Of a DNA stretch of 35,913 nucleotides, positions 15,848 through 24,522 are shown piece by piece. The notes under the pieces are model-generated. The model did not search any database and was not told where the DNA came from. It was given only the letters and a program-made list of their open reading frames with translations. Position numbers and translations under genes: made by a program. This DNA comes from Myxococcales bacterium. Its GTDB lineage: Bacteria > Myxococcota_A > Polyangia > Polyangiales > Ga0077539. Within the stretch, counting starts at the first letter, position 1. Each line of letters opens with the position of its first letter. Where the stretch lies: NCBI GenBank assembly GCA_013298625.1, contig JAAFIF010000051.1:28058-63970 (forward strand), read 5' to 3'.

Positions 15848-16777
15848 TCAGCGCCGCGGCTCGTCGTCAGCGCGCATCGCCGTCGGCCCGAGGACCGTCG
15901 AGAGACGACTCTTGACCTGCGCCCAGAGGTCTTCGGGCACCGCGATCGCCGACGGTCCTGCGAGCACCGCGCCGAGCGAACGCACCGCGCCCAAGCGCTC
16001 TGCGGCGGCGACGACCTCGCCGTCGGTGACGACGGCCAGCGATCGGGGGCGCTTTGCTCCGACGAGCTTCTTGGCGCGCACCTGGCGCTCGCACGAGCAG
16101 GGATTCTTCTCGTCGCTGAGGCCGCAGAGCTCTTCGAGGACGGGTCGTAGCTTCTCTCGCGCGCGAGAGAGTCGCTTTCGGTACGTAGCGTCGGGCACCC
16201 CGCACAGGCGTGCTCCGAGCGCGTCGTCGGCGCCGAGGATCTCGGCGAGGATGATCGCCGCGCGCTCGTCGAGGGTGAGGCATCGGAGCATGGCGCGCGT
16301 GCATCCCAGGCAGGTCTCGCGCTGCTCGAGGGCAGCCTCGGCGTCGGACGAAGCGCCCTGCGGCGTGGTCAGCAAGAGCCCTGCGCGAATCCTGAGTTCG
16401 AGCACGAGTCGGCTCTGCGCGCGGTCGCGAACTCGTCGAGACCGAAGAAAGTGTCGAAGCGCGATCGAGTACGCCCAGGTCAACAGCTTGCTGTCGGCGC
16501 GAAAGGTCGACAGGTGCGTGATCACCAGCACGAGCGCTTCTTGCGTCGCGTCGCGAGCGTCCTCGGCGTGCTGGAGCAACCGCACCGCGAGCCGATAGAG
16601 GGGCCCCTGCAGCTCGCGGCACAGCGTGTCGGCTGCCCCTGCATCGCCTTCGAGCGCGAGCGCCGCGAGGTTCGCGAGAGGGTCCGCCGGGTCCGTGGGC
16701 GGGCTAGCTGAGTCCATCGCTTCTTCGTAGCGCGTCGAAGGGTTCGTTGCCCGACGCTGTGTGCGGCCGACGTTCAT
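15848..16777 (-). CDS. ECF-type sigma-70 factor with Cys-containing C-terminal extension
   Basis: 309 aa. Region 2 is residues ~52-115 (LCRELQGPLYRLAVRLLQHA, DARDATQEALVLVITHLSTF, ADSKLLTWAYSIALRHFLRS). Region 4 is ~150-215 (LTLDERAAIILAEILGADDA, LGARLCGVPDATYRKRLSRA). An extra ~90 residues follow, beginning SDEKNPCSCERQVRAKK with Cys 227 and 229. Such extensions in ECF sigma factors can regulate activity in place of a separate anti-sigma factor, and none is encoded nearby. The ATG overlaps the dehydrogenase stop (ATGA), with GAGG 6 nt upstream, indicating translational coupling. ATG 16717 is an alternative start. It is the last gene of a three-gene operon. Confidence 0.9.
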   Translation of the reverse strand: MNVGRTQRRATNPSTRYEEAMDSASPPTDPADPLANLAALALEGDAGAADTLCRELQGPLYRLAVRLLQHAEDARDATQEALVLVITHLSTFRADSKLLTWAYSIALRHFLRSRRVRDRAQSRLVLELRIRAGLLLTTPQGASSDAEAALEQRETCLGCTRAMLRCLTLDERAAIILAEILGADDALGARLCGVPDATYRKRLSRAREKLRPVLEELCGLSDEKNPCSCERQVRAKKLVGAKRPRSLAVVTDGEVVAAAERLGAVRSLGAVLAGPSAIAVPEDLWAQVKSRLSTVLGPTAMRADDEPRR

Positions 16778-17853
16778 GGGTTGCCTCGCGTGAGCACCAC
16801 TTTCACGCCTCGGTGCAGAAACGCCTCGGGAGCGTCCTCGAAGCGCGCGAGCAGCGTGGTGACGCGAGAAGGAACGAGGCGACCGCTTCCGATCAACGTG
16901 AGCACCGCAGGCAGCTCGGACCGAGAGCACACCCGCGAGGTGTGAAAGTGAACGCCGTTCATGAACGCCGGCAGCAATGGAAACGGCGTGCGTTTTGCGA
17001 AGTAGATTCCGACGCTGGTGCAGTCTCCTCCGGGTTCGGTCGAGAGGACGGCCGCGGCGAGGCCGTCAGGGTGAGCGCTGGCGTCGACGGTGATGGGGTA
17101 GCCGCGTGATTGCTTTTCGTAGCGCGCTCCCAGCACCCTTGCGCCGAGCTTTTCAGCGAGTGTGCGCCGCGCAGGATCGGGATCGATGTAGTCGACCTGC
17201 TCGCTGCCGAGGGCGACCGCGCAGAGCACGGCATAGAGACCGACGCTCATCGCCTCACCTCCGACGACGAGCACGGGAGCGCCCGGGCGAGCCGCGAGAA
17301 ACGAGGCGACCGCGCGATGGCCGTCCGCGACGTTGTCTCCAGCGCTCGCGAGCTCGACCGCTGACACGTCCGGCGCCCGGACGAGCATCGCGTCGGCGAA
17401 GGGAACACGCACCACGTCCGCCATCACCGACCCCCAGTCTCCCCGGCCGAGCCCATAGGACGCAGCGTGAGGCACCGCGCTGCAGCTCGCCGTGACGCCG
17501 CGCCGGCACCGCTCGCAGCGGCCGCAGGAGATCTGAAACGGAACGACGACGCGATCCCCCGGCTTCACCGAGCGAACCTCCTGTCCGACCGAGAGCACCT
17601 CGGCGACGCACTCGTGCCCGAACGCAAAGGGCCCACCAAAGGGGAGTGACCGAAAGAGTCGCGGAGCGATCGAGCGCAGCGCGTGAAGCGGGCGGCTCCG
17701 AAACGGCGCGCGTCCCTCGACGATCGCCGCGTCCAAGTCGCATCGCGCGACGGCCAACGGCGTGACCAGCGCTTGCTCGGGCGCGGTGATCGTCGGCGCG
17801 GCGGCCTCGCGAAACGACAGCCGTCCCACGCGCTCGAAGACGAGCTGTCGCAT
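16774..17853 (-). CDS. Zinc-dependent alcohol dehydrogenase-like (MDR) oxidoreductase
   Basis: 359 aa. The GroES-like catalytic half carries zinc ligands C38, H80 with E81 (FGHECVAEV) and D173 (SAGDNVADG), the Asp type seen in formaldehyde-dehydrogenase-like members. It also has the structural zinc lobe C110-x2-C113-x2-C116-x7-C124. The nucleotide-binding half begins VLVVGGEAMSVGLYAVLCAV, where the usual GxGxxG is altered, and has an acidic DYIDPD (NAD-type) end of strand 2. It should oxidise an alcohol or reduce an aldehyde with NAD(H), but the changed dinucleotide loop makes cofactor use uncertain. Its start overlaps the upstream gene's stop (TGATG) and its stop overlaps the sigma factor start. 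Confidence 0.93.
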   Translation of the reverse strand: MRQLVFERVGRLSFREAAAPTITAPEQALVTPLAVARCDLDAAIVEGRAPFRSRPLHALRSIAPRLFRSLPFGGPFAFGHECVAEVLSVGQEVRSVKPGDRVVVPFQISCGRCERCRRGVTASCSAVPHAASYGLGRGDWGSVMADVVRVPFADAMLVRAPDVSAVELASAGDNVADGHRAVASFLAARPGAPVLVVGGEAMSVGLYAVLCAVALGSEQVDYIDPDPARRTLAEKLGARVLGARYEKQSRGYPITVDASAHPDGLAAAVLSTEPGGDCTSVGIYFAKRTPFPLLPAFMNGVHFHTSRVCSRSELPAVLTLIGSGRLVPSRVTTLLARFEDAPEAFLHRGVKVVLTRGNP

Positions 17854-18635
17854 CACGGGCTCTCCGCGCGGGCGACGCTCGACACGGTCTGCGGCGCGCG
17901 ACGCGCGCGCACATCGGCGTCCATGAGCACGGGGACTTCGAAGAAGGCGCTCACCTGAGGAGCGCCGAAGCTCGAGAGGCGCTCGTGTGCGAGCGCGGCT
18001 TCTGCGTGCGCGCGGGTGGCCCAGACCGCCACGAACCCGATTTGCCCGTCCGTCGTGAGCTCGAACGCGCGGATCATTCCCTCGAAGTCGACAGCGGGAG
18101 CGCTGATCGCACCGCGCTGTGCGTGGCGCGAGAGGCTCCACAGGCTCAGCGTCGCGAAGGCGGGAAACGAGAGTGATCGCGCGCCGAGCGGCTCGCCTTC
18201 GACCCGCGCTCGCCCTTCGATCACCGCGGTGACCTCGAGCAGAAGAAGCTCAGGATCCGCCCCGCGCCGCTCGCGAATCCCTCTCCTCCACGTGTCCGAG
18301 TAATACGCCTGCGCGTCGCCGCGCGAACGCCACACGTAAATGCCTCCGAAACGCCCGTCGTCCGTGACGATGTAGTACTTGTGATCGAGCGCGGCGATGG
18401 CCTCGTATTCGGGCACCGCGCCTCGAAACCGCGAGCGCACGACGAAGCTGGGCGCGTACCAAGGCGTCCGCACGCGCACGATCGCGAGCGTTTGTGTGCT
18501 CGCGCGGACAAAGCTCGTTGCCCTCTGCCACGGGCCGAAGCGCGGCGCAGCGCAACCGGGCAGCGCCAGCAACGAAGCGAGGCCCAGCGCCCCAAGCGCG
18601 CCGAATGACCCAAGTGTGTTCGTGAACATCGCCAT
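17853..18635 (-). CDS. Lipoprotein with duplicated YdhR/ABM-like monooxygenase domain
   Basis: 260 aa. The lipoprotein signal is LGALGLASLLALPGC (acceptor Cys 28). Residues ~47-145 and ~160-237 look like two copies of the small ferredoxin-fold (dimeric alpha/beta-barrel) domain of YdhR/antibiotic-biosynthesis-type monooxygenases. The first has KYYIVTDDGRFGGIYVWRSR with GDAQAYYSDTW; the second has DGQIGFVAVWATRAHAEAAL. Known relatives are cytoplasmic; a membrane-anchored form is unusual. AAGGAGA lies 8 nt before the ATG. It is first in the operon with the alcohol dehydrogenase and ECF sigma factor, with overlapping stops and starts. Substrate unknown. Confidence 0.75.
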   Translation of the reverse strand: MAMFTNTLGSFGALGALGLASLLALPGCAAPRFGPWQRATSFVRASTQTLAIVRVRTPWYAPSFVVRSRFRGAVPEYEAIAALDHKYYIVTDDGRFGGIYVWRSRGDAQAYYSDTWRRGIRERRGADPELLLLEVTAVIEGRARVEGEPLGARSLSFPAFATLSLWSLSRHAQRGAISAPAVDFEGMIRAFELTTDGQIGFVAVWATRAHAEAALAHERLSSFGAPQVSAFFEVPVLMDADVRARRAPQTVSSVARAESP

Positions 18636-18912
18636 GTGCGTTCTCCTTCTTCGCCCCAGTGAGAGAACGCCGAGCCCGCTGCTGTGACCGAAAAAGAGCC
18701 TCGCGGTTGCGACGAGCGATGCGCGAGTCGAGCGCGACGTGGAGCCGCGATCGGGCGCACTCCTGCCGCGCGGCCCTGGCCGGATTGCGTGTTCAGCAGC
18801 TCGACGCGAGCGCGGCGCCTTGAACCCGCGGACGGGTTGACCTACTTTGCGGCGCGCGATCGATGATCGACGCGCTCGCCGCAGACAGGCGAGGCGCGCG
18901 GGGAGAATTCGA

Positions 18913-20913
18913 GTGAGCAACGTGGGGAGAGCGGCCGTCGCGAAGACGGCCTGGATGTGGATCACGCTCATGGTCGTCGCGGCGATCATGGGCGCGTCGC
19001 TGTCGCTGGCCGCCTTCGTCGAAGCGCGACGCCAGGGATGGCTCGACGCGCGGACCTTTCACGAAGCGCGCGTCGATCGAGTGCAGCTCGGACGCCTCGA
19101 ACGGGGCGTTCGCCGCTCGACCGTCGAGTGGACGCTCGAGGCCGAGGGCGCGCGAGGGTCGGCCTTGCTCGACGTCGACGAGCGCGCGCTGCCTACACGC
19201 GTGGCGGTCGCATTCGATCCGGCCTCGCGTCGATGGTACGCCCGCGATGACGCCGAGCACGACAGCGCGACCACGGTGGGGACGCTCGTGGCTGCGATCG
19301 CCTCGCTCGTGACGGCGCTGTGGGCCGCGGTGATGGCGTGGGTGCGCAGACGAAGCGAGAACATTCCCAGCGAGGCCGTCGTCGATCGCGAGGCGCTCTC
19401 TGCGATCGCGAAGCGCGGGCGCGCCTCGTGGATGGCGCTGCGCGTCGTGGCGCTGCTCGGGTTCTACTTCGGGCTGCACGCGCTCTCGCTGGCGATCGTC
19501 GCGCTGTGCGTCGGTGGCGCGCTGCTCATGCTCTACGAAGAGCGAGTGCAGGTGGGAGTAGCTGTGACCATCGCCGTGGCGCTGTTTGGAATCGGCCGGG
19601 TGTACCTCTCGGTGTTTCGTTCGGCGGAGGGTCGGGCGACCGGCGTGTTGCTCGTCCCGTCGGAGCACCCTGCGTTCTTCGCGGAGCTGGCCGCGGTCGC
19701 TGCGCAATGCAACACGCGCGTCCCCGACGCGGTGTACCTCGCGGACATGCGCAACGCGGGGGTGAGCGAAGCGTCGAAGCTCTTCGGCTTGCTTTCGGGC
19801 AAGCGCACGCTGGTCCTCGGCTGGACCCTCGTGTGCGCGTCGACCGTGTCCGAGCTGCGCGCGGTGCTCGCCCACGAGTTCGGGCACTTCGTCGGCGGTG
19901 ACACGCGCCTCGGCGCGGTGGTCTACGCCGTTCGACAAAGGGCGATCGCGATCGTGCAATCGATCCAGCGCGCGCACCAGGGCATCGGTGGGATCAACAT
20001 GGCGCTGCCGTTTCTCTGGTACCTCGAGGTGTTTCTCTTCGCGACGCGCAAGCTCTCGCGCGTGCAAGAGCTGCTCGCGGACAAGCTGTCGATCGCCGTG
20101 GCGGGGCGCGGGCCTCACGTGAGCGAGCTGCGCAAGTCGCGGGTCGCATCGGTCACCGGCACCATGTTCCGGTTGAGCGAAGTCGAGCCGCTGTTGCGCG
20201 CGGGGTTGATCCCGCAGCACATCGAGCGCGCCGAGCTCGAGTACGAGCGCAACATGCTCGACCCCGAGCTCGAAGCGGCGATCGCGCGGCGGTTCTTCTC
20301 GGTTCCGACGGACCCTTTCGACACGCACCCTGCCCTCGCCGAGCGAGTCGCCTTCGCCGACGAGGTCTCGGACAGCGCGACCGCGACCGACGACCGCCCT
20401 GCGACGGTCTTGTTCGACGCGCCCGCGTGCGAGGCGCAGGTCGCGTCGGACCGTCGCCGCGCGATCGAGAGCAAGCTCGGACGCTCGTTGCGCGAGGTCT
20501 CCTTCGCCGACGGCTTTCTGCACTTTTGGATGCCGCGCTACGCACACCTCTCGCAGTCGGTCGCGGCTCGCGTGGCCGGAGACGACGGCGGGCTCGCTGG
20601 CATCGGGCGCATCCTGGATCCGTCGTCGATCGACGCGGTGTGCTTCGCGCTCGACAGCTCGATCGCACCGCAACACCTCTCGGCAGAAGACAAGCGCGCG
20701 GCGCTCGAGTCCGCGCTGCAAGCTCGGATCATCATCGTGCTCGCGCACGAGCCCGGATCGAAGCCGCACTTCGAGCTCGGTCGGCCGCTGCGCGTCGAGC
20801 GCGCGGACGGATCTGTGGTCGTTCCGCTCGATCTGGCGCGGGCGCTGCTCGACAAGCCCGACGAGCGGGCGCAGGTCGCGGCGACGCTGATGGGCTCGCG
20901 GGTCGCGAGCTGA
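18913..20913 (+). CDS. M48-family membrane zinc metalloprotease
   Basis: 666 aa. GTG start with GGGGAG 7 nt upstream; ATG 18955 is possible. An N-terminal membrane helix (WITLMVVAAIMGASLSLAAF) is followed by a soluble insert (~45-115), a second helix (~120-140) and a hydrophobic pair (~165-220). The peptidase domain then carries HEFGH (H321, E322, H325) and third ligand E386 in ELLADKLS. After it, DTHPALAERVAF is the typical M48 motif. The last ~190 residues are an extra soluble domain not usual in HtpX. It should cleave membrane or envelope proteins. Repeat B1 begins 20 bp after its stop. Confidence 0.93.
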   Translation: MSNVGRAAVAKTAWMWITLMVVAAIMGASLSLAAFVEARRQGWLDARTFHEARVDRVQLGRLERGVRRSTVEWTLEAEGARGSALLDVDERALPTRVAVAFDPASRRWYARDDAEHDSATTVGTLVAAIASLVTALWAAVMAWVRRRSENIPSEAVVDREALSAIAKRGRASWMALRVVALLGFYFGLHALSLAIVALCVGGALLMLYEERVQVGVAVTIAVALFGIGRVYLSVFRSAEGRATGVLLVPSEHPAFFAELAAVAAQCNTRVPDAVYLADMRNAGVSEASKLFGLLSGKRTLVLGWTLVCASTVSELRAVLAHEFGHFVGGDTRLGAVVYAVRQRAIAIVQSIQRAHQGIGGINMALPFLWYLEVFLFATRKLSRVQELLADKLSIAVAGRGPHVSELRKSRVASVTGTMFRLSEVEPLLRAGLIPQHIERAELEYERNMLDPELEAAIARRFFSVPTDPFDTHPALAERVAFADEVSDSATATDDRPATVLFDAPACEAQVASDRRRAIESKLGRSLREVSFADGFLHFWMPRYAHLSQSVAARVAGDDGGLAGIGRILDPSSIDAVCFALDSSIAPQHLSAEDKRAALESALQARIIIVLAHEPGSKPHFELGRPLRVERADGSVVVPLDLARALLDKPDERAQVAATLMGSRVAS

Positions 20914-20933
20914 GGTGATCCGGGCGGCGACGC

Positions 20934-21050
20934 AAAACCACGACCGCGACGGGGCTCGTAGATTTCCCGGCGCGCGACAATGGTTTGAATTGATTGAAAC
21001 CGCTCTGGTCCGCTCCGCGCGTCTTCGACGCTTGGAGCGTGCGCGGTATA
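20934..21050 (+). repeat. Repeat B, copy B1
   Basis: About 117 bp matching B2 (25086-25201) along its length. It starts AAAACCACGACCGCGACGG, with AATGGTTTGAATTGATT in the middle and CTCCGCGCGTCTTCGACGC then GCGCGGTATA at the end. The hairpin GCGTC-TTC-GACGC is kept. It lies between the 3' end of the M48 gene and the acetyltransferase start. Confidence 0.85.
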
Positions 21051-21084
21051 CACGAGCGCCAAGAGCACGCTGTCGGAGCCACGC

Positions 21085-21585
21085 ATGAAGAACGCGCACG
21101 ATGTTCGACCAATCGACCGCCGGTCGCTGCACGAGCGACAGCTCGTGGCGTCGCGCATGAGAGACACGCTCGCCGAAGTGCTCGGTGAAGCGCGCGCGCG
21201 CGCGATGTTCACCGATGCCTGGCTGCTCGATCGCGTCGATCAACACACCGATGGAAGGCTCGAGGCAGAGGTCTTCGTCGCGGTCTTCGAGGGCGCCATC
21301 GTCGGTCACTCGATCGTGCGTCGCGAGCGCGATCACCGCGGAGAGCACGGATACATCTCGACCACGTACGTGCTCCCCGCGCACCGCCGCGCCGGCCTCG
21401 CGCGCGCGCTGGTGTCGTCGGTCGAACAGTGGATGCTCGATCGCGGGCTGCGGGTGTCCGTGACGCACACGCACCCGCGCAACGACAAGCTGCGCCAGCT
21501 CTTCACCGGGCTCGGCTACGTCGAGCGCGCGGTCGAGCGAGGAGATCCCCCCGAGCTGTTCGCAGAGTTCGAACGCGCGTGGTGA
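21085..21585 (+). CDS. GNAT-family N-acetyltransferase
   Basis: 166 aa, typical GNAT size. Strand 4 and motif A are visible: EAEVFVAVFEGAIVGHSIVR, HGYISTTYVLPAHRRAGLAR (acetyl-CoA pyrophosphate loop in the RRAGLAR region), ALVSSVEQWMLDRGLRVSVT, then PRNDKLRQLFTGLGYVERA, where the family's [ND]..[LA]..[LF]Y..[LF]G[FY] signature is kept. It would transfer acetyl from acetyl-CoA to an unknown amine. No signal peptide. Repeat B1 lies just upstream. It converges with the small gene at 21606, only 20 bp away. Confidence 0.9.
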   Translation: MKNAHDVRPIDRRSLHERQLVASRMRDTLAEVLGEARARAMFTDAWLLDRVDQHTDGRLEAEVFVAVFEGAIVGHSIVRRERDHRGEHGYISTTYVLPAHRRAGLARALVSSVEQWMLDRGLRVSVTHTHPRNDKLRQLFTGLGYVERAVERGDPPELFAEFERAW

Positions 21586-21605
21586 GCCCTCGCGAGTTCG
21601 AGCGC

Positions 21606-21779
21606 TCACGCAGTGATGGATGGCCCCCAGTCTGCCGCCGAGTGGCGCGCCTGTGCCGAGGAGACGCGTTGGACGCGATCGATCGCGCGCTCGAGAGCGC
21701 CCCGGACGACGCGGGCCCGCGCTCGAAGCAGCGCCAACAGCAGCGCGACGGCGATCGAGGCGTTGCCCCCTTTGCTCAC
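21606..21779 (-). CDS. Small protein (57 aa) coupled to the zinc-ribbon/propeller gene
   Basis: GTG start overlapping the stop of the upstream gene in a 4-base GTGA, with a GAAGAAGA stretch just before it. The product begins VSKGGNASIAVALLLALLRA, a possible short membrane helix, followed by an amphipathic basic helix (RARVVRGALERAIDRVQRVS) and ends DWGPSITA. No family known. Start-stop overlap and coherent composition argue for a real coupled gene. It may be membrane-associated or a partner of the protein upstream. Confidence 0.55.
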   Translation of the reverse strand: MSKGGNASIAVALLLALLRARARVVRGALERAIDRVQRVSSAQARHSAADWGPSITA

Positions 21780-23404
21780 TCTTCTTCGGCGCGATCGCGA
21801 TCGGCCTTGCGCGCGCCGCCGCTGGCCCACTCGAGCGTGCGCGACGGCCCGAACCGGCGCAGCACGCTGTCCGCGCCGCCTACCCACACCGAGCCGTCTG
21901 GCCCCACTGCTGCGACGGTCTCGCTCGTCAACAGACCGCTCTCGTCTTCGGCATGCAAGTAGGGTTTGCCGCGTCTGCCTTGGACGTAGCGACGCACGAT
22001 GGGGCCGCTCTCGAAGGTGTAGAGCACGCCCGCGCGATCGCCGAACACGCTGCCGTACGTCGGGCCGCCGGTGGTCACGCCTTGGTCTGCGTCGGCCAAG
22101 ACGTAGAGCTTCTGCCCCTGTCGATCGAACGCGGCGATGGCCTGATCGCCTGCGACGTAGAGCGTTCCGTCGAAGCCCACGTTGCAGACCACGTTCTGCG
22201 CGCCGGTGATGCGCGGGGCGCACTCTTCGAGCGTCGCTGGGTACTCGTCTTCGCTCCACGGCGTCGGCACTGCCATCCCTGGCCACAACGAAACGGCCGC
22301 TCCCGACGCTGCGTAGCGCAAGAAGCGAACGCCTCCGCTCTCTTCGCGTCCGACCACGATCGTGCCGTCGACGTCGCACGCGAGGCACGTGGCCTTGCGC
22401 AGATCGATCGCTCCCTTGGCAGACTTGTCCGCGCCGAGCTCGGCCTCGGTCACGCCGTCCGTCGCGCGGATGCCGAAGAGCGACCGAACGCCGCCGCACC
22501 ACAGCACGACGTGCCCGCTCACCATGAAGGACAACCGCGGATCGCCGTGGTGGCTCTTCGGAATCTCTTTGCGCCACTTCACTCTCGCCTCGGCGTCGAG
22601 CGCGAAGAGCTCGGGCGCTCCCGAACTCTCGAGCTCGAGCACGGCATAGAGCGTACCGTCCGCTCCGACGACGAGGTCCTTGGCGTCCGAGAAGCGCGGC
22701 AGCCGCGTCGGATCGCGCTTGGAGTCCTGTCGTTTCTCGCCGCGCGGCGCGCCCTGCTTGCTCTGCGCGACGGCCACGCTCGACGCAGGCGCGTCGCGAA
22801 GCTCGAGGATCCACGGCTTGATCGCGCGCACTGGATGCAAGAGCGACCAGAGGTCATCGGGCACGTAGCACTGCGCGTTGCAGTAGCTGCACGAGAAGAT
22901 CCTCGTCGTCGCGCCGCCCACGGTCTGGGGTCCGCCGCAGCCGTTGCACTTGAGCGTGACCGCTTCTTTGCGCTGTTGCGGCCAGAGCAGCTCGACGTCT
23001 TCTTCGCGAACGAGCTCGACGTTCTGCAGATCGAGCTCGGGCGGAGTCGTTCGACACGCGGTGCGCATTCCACACGCGCACTGGTGCACGTACGCGCTCG
23101 CTGCGGCGCGCGCCGCGGCGCGGTCGACCGGCGCTCGGCAGACGCCGCACGCGCCGCTCGCCTTGCGAAACACGACCTGAAACCGTCCCGCGTCGGTCAC
23201 GAGCGACGCGGTCTTCTCTTGCGTGTTCGAGAGGCTCGGGCCGTCGCGCAGCGGCTCGTGCAGAACGAGCTTCCAGATGCGCGCGTCGAGCTCCGCCGTG
23301 CGCCCGCAGCGATCGCAAGAAAACTGCGACAGCAGCGCGTTGATCGCCACCGGCTGCCCGCATCCGCGACAAGTGTGCGAGGCCTCGATCGACAGACTCA
23401 CCAT
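21776..23404 (-). CDS. Triple zinc-ribbon plus beta-propeller protein
   Basis: 542 aa, cytoplasmic (no signal). Three Cys-pair ribbons: C12-x2-C15/C30-x2-C33, C86-x2-C89/C109-x-C111, C153-x2-C156/C172-x2-C175. From ~230 on there are repeated propeller blades of PQQ/Kelch-like type: DLVVGADGTLYAVLELESSG, FMVSGHVVLWCGGVRSLFGI, NVVCNVGFDGTLYVAGDQAI, TVAAVGPDGSVWVGGADSVL. The middle ribbon's second pair is C-x-C rather than C-x2-C. No enzyme motif is seen; nucleic-acid or protein binding is possible. The start was chosen at the point where coding-like sequence begins. The 57-aa gene is translationally coupled at its 3' end. Confidence 0.85.
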   Translation of the reverse strand: MVSLSIEASHTCRGCGQPVAINALLSQFSCDRCGRTAELDARIWKLVLHEPLRDGPSLSNTQEKTASLVTDAGRFQVVFRKASGACGVCRAPVDRAAARAAASAYVHQCACGMRTACRTTPPELDLQNVELVREEDVELLWPQQRKEAVTLKCNGCGGPQTVGGATTRIFSCSYCNAQCYVPDDLWSLLHPVRAIKPWILELRDAPASSVAVAQSKQGAPRGEKRQDSKRDPTRLPRFSDAKDLVVGADGTLYAVLELESSGAPELFALDAEARVKWRKEIPKSHHGDPRLSFMVSGHVVLWCGGVRSLFGIRATDGVTEAELGADKSAKGAIDLRKATCLACDVDGTIVVGREESGGVRFLRYAASGAAVSLWPGMAVPTPWSEDEYPATLEECAPRITGAQNVVCNVGFDGTLYVAGDQAIAAFDRQGQKLYVLADADQGVTTGGPTYGSVFGDRAGVLYTFESGPIVRRYVQGRRGKPYLHAEDESGLLTSETVAAVGPDGSVWVGGADSVLRRFGPSRTLEWASGGARKADRDRAEEE

Positions 23405-23469
23405 CGCGTCCAACGGTATCAAACAGACAACCCGTCGAAGTCGAACCAACGTTCGACGCGGTGGCCGAG

Positions 23470-23851
23470 CGATGCGTCGGTGTCGACGGGCGAGCGACAG
23501 CATCCCCGACCCTCGCGACGAATGATCAGACAATTTGCTCGATTCTGCGAACCAACAGGACTGTTGGCCCAAAATTCGGCCGTTTTTGGCTGCCGAGCGC
23601 CTCCGAGCGCTCGATGGCGCGCTGGATGGCTGCAAAACATCGATCCAAACGCCGCTACCACAACCGCCAGGACGACGGTCGCGCTGCACGATCGGCAGGT
23701 GACAAACCGCCGCGGAGCGCCCGGACCGAACTCAGCGTCGAAGCCGCCAACTCGGTATCGCCAGTGAACACAGAGGTGAACGCATCGCGCTGGCGACGCG
23801 CACCCAGGTCGCGGTTCGCGCGCGCTCTCGACCGACGAGCGGTGGATGCCC
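23470..23851 (+). repeat. Repeat C, copy C1, containing an inverted repeat A (A6)
   Basis: 23470-23703 matches 30117-30350 at most positions, including ATCAGACAATTTGCTCGAT-type, CAACAGGACTGTTGGCC and CGGCCGTTTTTGGCTGCCGA blocks. CCAACAG-GA-CTGTTGG (23552-23567) is a perfect palindrome. The tail 23793-23851 (GCGACGCGCACCCAGGTCGC on) matches 30361-30419. Between them this copy has 89 bp where the other has 10, and the extra block carries repeat A in minus orientation (23745-23800, ATG complement at 23785). The gap 23405-23885 holds no other gene. Confidence 0.8.
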
Positions 23852-23885
23852 TACTCTCCGCGCCACACCGACGCGCGGTGAACCG

Positions 23886-24356
23886 ATGCGACCGAGCGCT
23901 CCGTTCGAACGATGGCCCGTGCAGGTGAGCGACCCGAGCTACGGGTTCACCTGGTTCGTCGCGCCCAACATCATGGTCGATCACCTCACCGTCTCCGAGG
24001 GAACCGAAGAGACCGTGCTCGCCATGCATCGCACCCTCGATCGACTGCTCGCGAAGCACGGGCCCGGCATCGTCGCGAGCGGCGGGCTGCGCATCGTCGC
24101 AGATTGGAGAGTGGTTCAGACGTACACGCCCGGCGCGCGCCGCGCGTTCATGCGCGAGATCGCCAAGGGCAGACCCATGGCGAGCGCCGCCGTGGTCCTC
24201 GACGGGGCGAACCCTTTTCTCTCGATGGCGGTGAAGGCCGCGGACATGGTGCTCGCCATGACGCGCGGACCGAAGATCGAGCTGTTCGGCGACCTCGACG
24301 CGCTCTTGCGGCGCGAGGGGCTCGACGGCCCGAAGGTGAAGCTGCAGAGCTTCTGA
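23886..24356 (+). CDS. Hypothetical protein (156 aa)
   Basis: Starts MRPSAPFERWPVQVSDPSYG and continues FTWFVAPNIMVDHLTVSEGT. An alpha/beta pattern follows: strand-helix units GGLRIVADWRVVQTYTPGAR, FMREIAKGRPMASAAVVLDG and MVLAMTRGPKIELFGDLDAL, ending LKLQSF-like. This layout recalls STAS/SpoIIAA-like or similar small domains found in myxobacteria, but I cannot name a family. No signal or membrane segment. It is flanked upstream by repeat C1 and faces the SRPBCC gene across 166 bp with no visible terminator. Confidence 0.78.
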   Translation: MRPSAPFERWPVQVSDPSYGFTWFVAPNIMVDHLTVSEGTEETVLAMHRTLDRLLAKHGPGIVASGGLRIVADWRVVQTYTPGARRAFMREIAKGRPMASAAVVLDGANPFLSMAVKAADMVLAMTRGPKIELFGDLDALLRREGLDGPKVKLQSF

Positions 24357-24522
24357 GGATCGGACATCCAACGCCGCGAGCGCGCATCGAGCGCAGAGGG
24401 TGTTGACTCGGAGGGCGACTCGCAGGCTGCCAACCGACGCGAGTCGGACAGACGATGTCCGCGCAGCCACACTGGAGCTGCGGCAAGCGCGCAGGACGCA
24501 GTCACATCGGGCTCGACACCCC

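Noticed and set aside
18793..21609. Very long minus-strand open frame (about 938 codons) antisense to the M48 and acetyltransferase genes
   Set aside because: Arg/His-rich with no domains; the opposite strand has a complete metalloprotease with HEFGH and a GNAT. Long antisense frames are common at this GC content.
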